Below, in pieces: positions 58,352 through 64,000 of a DNA stretch of 64,000 nt. The position numbers and the translations under genes are program-made. How positions within the stretch are numbered: position 1 is the stretch's first letter; every line of letters starts with the position of its first letter. The stretch covers positions 142,415,148-142,479,147 of the forward strand of contig CM077665.1 of assembly GCA_039707655.1 (NCBI GenBank), in the 5' to 3' direction. Origin of the DNA: Elymus sibiricus. Taxonomy: Eukaryota > Streptophyta > Magnoliopsida > Poales > Poaceae. Under the pieces are notes generated by a model that saw nothing but the letters and a program-made list of their open reading frames with translations, was not told the origin of the DNA and did no database searches.

Positions 58352-58833
58352 TGAGGGAGTCCTGGATTAGGGGGTCCTCAGGCCGCCGGCCTATCTCCCA
58401 ATAGGCCGGCTCGATGGGTCGCGCTCTGGCCATCATGGGAAAGGCCGAATGTATCGAAGACCCCACATCCCAGAAGGAAGCCTCGAAGGCGCGTCGCGCA
58501 CTCCAAGTCAAGAGGAGGAGATCGGCATTTCCATCCTCGGCAGGAGATCTTTCATGTGTAAACCCTAGGTACCCCCCGGTGTCTATATAAACCGGGAGGG
58601 TTTTAGAATGTAGACCAGAGAAACTCATCTAGGATTTTAGCTAGTCGATCTCAAGGTAGATCAACTCTGTAACCTTCATACCATCAATATAATCGAGTAG
58701 GACGTAGGGCTTTACCTCCATAGGAGGGCCCAAACCTGGGTAAACATCGTCTCCTTCGTCCCCTTATTACCATCGATCCTAGTCTCACAGTTCGGGACCC
58801 CCTACCCGAGATCCACCGGTTTTGACACCGACA
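58352..58833 (+). repeat. E9 5' LTR
   Basis: 482 bp, TGAGGGAGTCCTGGATTAGG...TTGACACCGACA, with TATATAAA at 58584-58591. Confidence 0.88.
58584..58591 (+). promoter_or_regulatory. TATA box of the E9 LTR
   Basis: GTCTATATAAACCGGG in a GC-rich context, about 250 bases before the LTR end. Confidence 0.6.
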
Positions 58834-58852
58834 TTGGTGCTTTCATTGAGAG
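58834..58852 (+). other. Primer-binding site of E9
   Basis: TTGGTGCTTTCATTGAGAG directly after the LTR; tRNA not assigned. Confidence 0.65.
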
Positions 58853-58878
58853 TTCCGTTGTGATCACCAAAGGAATCG

Positions 58879-60548
58879 ATGGCTCACGTTGTCATCAATG
58901 AAGAAGTCCGTTGCATGGACTCTTTTGTCCCTGGACAGATCTTCGCTTTTGGCAGCATTGTGCTGCATGCTGACCTGACTGGCCGCCTGGGCCGGGTCGG
59001 GAGTTTCGCCCCCAATCAAGGGGTCAGATTCGGGAACCTAGAGTTCTTCGTAGATTCTCGGGGCGATCTTTCGCTCACCGGGCTCGCAGTCTTGCCTGAC
59101 GCGCCCGAGAACTCCGAGGCCTCAACCTCGGATTTCACTTCCGATCCCGTCCACGGGACCCGCCCCGGTAATGATCTGGACTTCAATCCGGATCCGGCTA
59201 TAGCACCAGAGGGCCGGGCATCGACTCCTGCCGAATATACTTCTGGTGCCGACGTGTCGGAGGTTAACTCCGAACGCGCAGGGCAGATTGACCCGATCGA
59301 GCTCTCAACACTCAACAAAGCTCTAGATCGGATTTCATTGATGAAAATTACCGACGACCCAACCCCGATCCACGCTCAGATCGGCCTTGAGGTCGGTCAA
59401 GAAGAATTTTTCGTCCCACCCACCACCCACTTCGTAGCCACTATCGAAGACTTAACCGATATGTTGGACTACGCCTCCGAAGAGGCAGAAGACATGGAGG
59501 AGGAGGATCGCGCTCCCACCCCCGTCAACACCGGGCGATGGACTGCCACCTCCACCTACGACGTCTACATGGTGGATACTCCAGCCGATAACGGCGAGCA
59601 CACACTCGCAAATAATGGTGATGAATCGGGCGAGGCGCCGTCAAGGCGCCGAAAACCGCGTAAGCGATCAAAGACAAAAAAGGGAAGGGGAGCTATTGCT
59701 GGCACCGGAGAAAACGATACCCCGGACGACCTCGGCGGTCCCGATATCCCCGAGTATCGGCTAGAGGACCAGGAAAGACCGGAGGACCAGCGCGACCCCG
59801 AAGACCCGAACGATTCCGAGGGTGACAACTAACTCCCCCTCCCCCCGTAGAGGAGGAGGATAGCCCAGAAGACGAAGACTTCACTGTCCCCGAAAACATT
59901 GAGGATCAGGAACGGTTTCGACAGCAGCTTCTAGCCACTGCCCGAAGCCTAAAGGCAAAAGCACGGCAGCTCAAGGCCGAACAAGACACCCTCAACGACA
60001 GATGGACAAGGGTCCTATCAGCCAAGGAAGAATACGGCGCCGGTCTATCGGACCAACCTAAGAGCTATCCACGCCGGCGGCTGCTGCCACAATTCGATGA
60101 CGAGCTCCCTAATACGTCATCCCCCAAGCACGCTCCATACGACCAGCCGGACCGCCCTCCCCGAGGATGAGATAGGATGGCTGGCGATGCCGGTTATAGG
60201 CCGGCGATACCCCGCAGAAGGGGAAAGGAGCTAACGGAGCCTGATGACAGGTACGACCTGCGACGCGACCTGGATCATAGAACAGGTCGCACGAGATCCA
60301 TTTACGGATCTAGAGGGTATTCCCCCGATAGACGGGACGAGTACCGGCCCTGGCTCGACCGAAACAATAGAGTTCGGGACCAAAACCGGGCCAGAACAGA
60401 CGCCGACTACCGCCGTGATATAGCCCGGGTCAGAGGCGCTGCCCACCCACTGTGCTTCACCGACGAGGTGATGCAGCATCAGTTCCCGGAAGGGTTCAAA
60501 CCCGTGAACATCGAGCAATACGACGGCACAACTGACCCAGCAGTGTGA
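58879..60548 (+). pseudogene. E9 gag, N-terminal and middle part (frameshifted)
   Basis: The frame opens at ATG 58879 (MAHVVINEEVRCMD) and runs to a TAA at 59830-59832 through an acidic, Pro/Asp-rich region. After a shift of one base the coding continues as E-D-E-D-F-T-V-P-E-N with a coiled coil (L-K-A-K-A-R-Q-L-K-A-E-Q-D). A TGA at 60168-60170 interrupts it, then an Arg/Asp-rich stretch reaches F-K-P-V-N-I-E-Q-Y-D-G-T-T-D-P, the entrance to the gag domain. A TGA at 60546-60548 sits where Trp is expected in relatives. Confidence 0.75.
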
Positions 60549-62102
60549 ATCGAGGATTTCCTCCTCCACATTCACATGGCACGCGGAGATGATCTCCACA
60601 CTATCAAGTACCTCCCTCTTAAGCTTAAGGGACCAGCTCAGCACTGGTTAAACAGTCTCCCCAAAAATTCTATCGGGAGCTGGGAGGACCTCGAGGATGC
60701 ATTCCGATCTAACTTCCAGGGAACCTATGTGCGGCCCCCGGACTCCTCCGACCTAAGCAATGTCGTCCGAAAGGCAGGAGAGTCCGCTCAACAACTCTGG
60801 AACCGGTTTTTAACCAAGAAAAACCAGATCGTCGATTGCCCGGATGCCGAGGCTATAGCCTCCTTCAGGCACAATATTCGGGACGAATGGCTGGCTCACC
60901 AGCTCGGTCAGGATAAACCTAGGACCATGTCCGCCCTTACATCACTCATGACCCGCTTTTGCGCGGGCGAGGATAACTGGCTAGCGAGACGAAGCCACAA
61001 CCCCGAATACCCTGGCACCTCCGAAGTCCGGGATGGAAACGGGAAACCACGACGCAACAAAAACAAATGCCGGCACAGCGCTAGCGACGCCGACGACACG
61101 GCTGTTAACGCCGGCTTCTGCAACCCTCGATCTGGGCAGCGGAAGAAGCCTCCTAAAGGCAACCGCGACGGACCCACCCCGCTGGACAAAATCATGGAAA
61201 GGCCTTGCCAGATCTATGGCACTCCAGACAAACCTGCCAACCACACCAACCGTAACTGTTGGGTGTTCAAACAGGCCGGCAAACTCACAGCCGAGGAGCA
61301 GGGCAAAGGCCCATGCAGCGAATACGACGAGGAGCCCCGCGGTCCGAGCAATGGAGGTCAGAAGCAATTCCCTCCAGAGGTAAAGACTGTGAACATGATA
61401 TACGCCACTCATATACCCAAAAAGGAGAGGAAGCGCGCCCTTCGAGAGGTCTACGCCGTAGAGCCTGTAGCCCCGAAGTTCAACCCATGGTCGGCCTACC
61501 CGATCACTTTCGATCGACGAGATCACCCGACCAATATCCGTCATGGAGGCTCGGTGGCCCTCGTCCTAGACCCCATTATCGATGGGTATCACCTCACTAA
61601 AGTCCTAATGGACGGAGGAAGTAGCCTAAATCTGATTTACTCAGATACGGTGCAAAAGATGGGTATAGATCCATCAAGGATCAAACCCAGCAACACTACC
61701 TTTAAAGGAGTGATTCCAGGCGTCGAGGCCCGGTGCACGGGCTCTGTGAGCCTGGAAGTGGTGTTCCGCTCGCCCAATAACTTCCGTAGCGAGGACTTGA
61801 TCTTCGACATTGTACCTTTCCACAGCGGCTATCATGCCCTGCTGGGCCGTACAGCGTTCACTCGCTTTAACGCCGTCCCACACTACGCATACCTCAAGCT
61901 CAAGATGCCTGGGCCCAAGGGGGTCATCACTGTCAACGGCAACACAGAGCGTTCCCTCCGAACTGAGGAACATGTATTGGCCCTGGCGGCCGAATTCCAT
62001 TACGAGGACGGTCGGCAAACACCCAAGTCTGCCATAAAGGCCCGTAAGGTCGACAAACGAGTTCGGTTTCAATCCGAACTCCCAGATTCTTCTTCTCCCT
62101 AG
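60549..62102 (+). pseudogene. E9 gag core, zinc-knuckle-like region and aspartic protease
   Basis: Open for 517 codons after the TGA at 60546. Order: retrotransposon gag domain (K-Y-L-P-L-K-L-K-G-P-A-Q-H-W-L through F-R-S-N-F), basic linker, a C-Q-I-Y-G-T-P-D-K-P-A-N-H-T-N-R-N-C motif resembling a zinc knuckle with wide spacing, then retropepsin with V-L-M-D-G-G-S-S-L-N-L-I-Y-S-D-T (about 61605-61652), H-A-L-L-G-R-T-A-F-T-R-F and Y-L-K-L-K-M-P-G-P-K-G. The protease active site looks intact. The frame ends at 62102 instead of running into RT. An Asp/Glu-poor tail (V-R-F-Q-S-E-L-P-D) is where relatives pass into RT. Confidence 0.85.
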
Positions 62103-63388
62103 AAATAGGGACACGCCCCCCATTGCACAGCCCTAACGACCGTCAAACACGTGCCAAGAAGGCACAACTTCGCACTCAAGATTCCATGGGCAAGAGTGGG
62201 GAATAACGATCAAAAGGTAAGCGTTCGGCCTGACCGAACCATTACCAGTGCACGTCCTCGGACAAAACACAGGTACCATAAAGGACCCGCTAGAGCGTAA
62301 AGCTCATCCACATTTCGGCAACTTCTCAAGACCTTCTTCCGAAGGTCCGCTCGGCGATAGCATCACCCGTAAAGGAATGCAACTCCCACAGAGGAATATT
62401 AACGGACAGGCGACAGCCCACATCGAGGACGTCATGCCACCAATCGAAAGACCCCTGGTACAACCTCCCCTCCGTAAATTTTATATTTCACCTTCAAATA
62501 CCTGTAACAGTTGCTTCGGCAAACGGAGCTATAAGAATTATTGAGCAAATACAAGACCATTATACATGGCCACTTTGTTGTATTTTATATTTCCTCTGTT
62601 CTTCTCTCATCAACTCTTCTTGCGACAACTGTTCGGTATACATCATGAGGCAACCGGCTAATAGACCGGGGGCTTGAATTTAAAAAAAATCGCCCTGAGC
62701 ATCACCCCAGCACAACTGGTCGCATGTTCGGCGTCTTGGATTTTGCTTTATATGCATCGGATCCGAACTATGTCTTGGGTCAATAGTTGGGTTGCCCGGC
62801 TCCTGTGTTTGCCCTCTTACGTTCCGCTCGTTCGGCTAAAAGGGCAAAGGGAGAACCACTGCGATTGTGTTTCCAGCTCGTCCGGTCAAGCACCTCAGGG
62901 GAGAAAGCTGAAAACTGACCGTCATAGTAAGCGAGAACCGGTCTGCAAATCCGAGCATAAGTGTCATACTAAAAAACCGATAGCGGTTATTCCGTGTTAT
63001 ACGATGGGTTTCGTACTAGTACAAACCATGTGATGCTAGTTTCGGCCCCGATACATCAGAACATCACAAAACACTGGGGGCTGGTCATCGGCCCCCGCAT
63101 TTTTCCTACACTCCCACGGCTAAGTGAAAGCGATAAAGCACCATAGTCCGATTGCCTTGTCCCACTTGCACTACCGCCTTCGGGCACCGATACCTCGGCT
63201 AAGGGTAACAGTGCGGGTATAGAGACACCCCACGTAGTATCTACGTGGGGGTTGAAGCCGACGACTCGCAACTTTCAGATAAACCGGCCACATAGGAGTC
63301 AACATAAAAATAACTACTTATAAGACATGATAAACCATGCAACACTAATTATAAAAGCGTTAAAGTCTTCGGACATATTACATCGCGC
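62103..63388 (+). other. E9 noncoding region between protease and antisense ORF
   Basis: No gene recognised. G-rich tracts of the type GGGGGCT occur at about 62669 and 63076, similar to the polypurine tract of E2. Confidence 0.6.
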
Positions 63389-63971
63389 TCATTCATACAA
63401 AACGTCTTTGGAGCATTGGGCCTCTATTGCCCGAGCACCCTCCATTACTGCGGGGAAGTACAGCTCGGGGCACCTATGCCCCTTGTCAGGAGGCGGAGGT
63501 GCGGTGGCCATCTTGGTCGGCTGGAGCTTCGGCCAGTGCACCATGGTCCTTGCAAAGGCCATCCGCGTGCCCTCGATGCATGTAGAACGCTTCAGCACAT
63601 TGACCCGAGGCGCAGCATCACATAGCTTCTGCACCAGGCCACAGCCAGATGCAGAGGTCCTTCATGGCCGGCTCCGCCACTCTGTGCATTTCCATCAGTT
63701 GCTTCACTTGCTCGACGAGGAGAGGAGAGCGCCCGGGGGACTCAAACTGCGCCCAGAATAGCCGGGCCTCATCATCCTCCGCCCGCGAAGCATAAAACTT
63801 GTTCGCGTCCGCTGCACTCTTCTGGATATCCACACAGACGCCTAAGGAACGCCACACCTGGGTGAGCAAAGCAAACTTGCTACCACCAAAGGTGCATTGC
63901 AGTGAATACGGCTTACCATCGATGACAGCCTTGACTTGGCGAACCTGCTCTTCAAAAGACCGCCTCTCCAC
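63389..63971 (-). pseudogene. E9 antisense ORF, C-terminal part of a putative gypsy-type transposon protein
   Basis: Two overlapping minus-strand frames join across a shift near 63630. The upstream one (to 63971 and probably beyond) has F-A-L-L-T-Q-V-W, K-F-Y-A-S-R-A-E and V-K-Q-L-M-E-M-H-R-V-A-E-P-A-M-K-D-L. The downstream one has V-L-K-R-S-T-C-I-E-G-T-R-M-A-F-A-R, H-R-C-P-E-L-Y-F and ends C-S-K-D-V-L-Y-E at 63389. These motifs are familiar from the C-terminus of antisense proteins of grass Gypsy elements. It lies antisense to gag and downstream of it, as in E2. The N-terminus is beyond the window. Function unknown. Confidence 0.7.
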
Positions 63972-64000
63972 CCTCTCCTTTTGGATCTCGGATTTTAGCG

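Larger units (their letters stand above)
58352..64000 (+). mobile_element. E9: Gypsy element with gag-protease and antisense ORF, running off the right edge
   Basis: Contains a complete 5' LTR, primer-binding site, gag, protease, then noncoding DNA and a minus-strand ORF. RT and integrase do not follow the protease within the window. The rest, including the 3' LTR, lies to the right. Confidence 0.85.

Overview
The window is plant nuclear DNA made almost entirely of nested transposable elements. The LTR ends, primer-binding sites, Athila-type gag/protease genes and a 5S-bearing Cassandra element all point to a grass, most likely a Triticeae species (wheat, Aegilops, barley or rye). No intact host gene, tRNA, rRNA or CRISPR array was found. 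Positions were read by hand. Boundaries supported by target-site duplications (TSDs) are exact; others are approximate. Element names E1-E9, H1 and C1 are labels local to this report. | LAYOUT. E1 (1-38593, +) is an Athila-like Gypsy element whose 5' LTR runs off the left edge. Its 5' LTR holds a 4.4-kb Helitron (H1, 756-5176, -). Its internal region was then split by E2 (8769-23881, -), a Gypsy element with an antisense gene, which was itself split by E3 (12415-20333, +), a second Athila-like element with a perfect GAGAC TSD. E1 was split again by E4 (24384-36444, -), a long-LTR LARD-like element with a perfect TGGAT TSD. E1 ends with its 3' LTR at 37024-38593. Right of it lie pieces of an older Athila-like element (E6: 38594-39283 and 41621-44597). 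These flank E5 (39284-41620, +), a Gypsy element cut off inside its reverse transcriptase. After a repeat fragment (44598-45247) comes E7 (45248-54017, -), a Copia element with gag and an env-position ORF but no pol. E7's gag is interrupted by a Cassandra TRIM (C1, 53043-53690, GCAAC TSD). E8 (54018-58351) is a truncated long LTR. E9 (58352 to the right edge, +) is a Gypsy element with gag-protease and another antisense ORF. | HISTORY. Hand counts of LTR differences are about 8% for E1, 7% for E2, 5% for E3 and 3% for E4, which agrees with the nesting order. | HOW IT WORKS TOGETHER. No element seen whole carries a working pol. E3 and E1 keep gag/protease only, E2 keeps only its antisense gene, E4 holds a fossil pol, E7 keeps gag plus an env-position ORF, and E9 goes from protease to noncoding DNA. 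The locus therefore looks like a community of elements moved by enzymes supplied in trans. The most interesting signals are (1) a structured 3' untranslated region shared by E1 and E3, with conserved hairpins and a tandem array of hairpins whose stems change in a complementary way around a constant loop; (2) a spliced antisense gene in E2 whose two introns and reading phases can be followed across a nested insertion; (3) clusters of a 13-bp palindrome in E7; (4) a Cassandra element in which only one LTR kept the 5S promoter; and (5) a Helitron with exact ends that seems to carry a sugar/polyol-transporter fragment.
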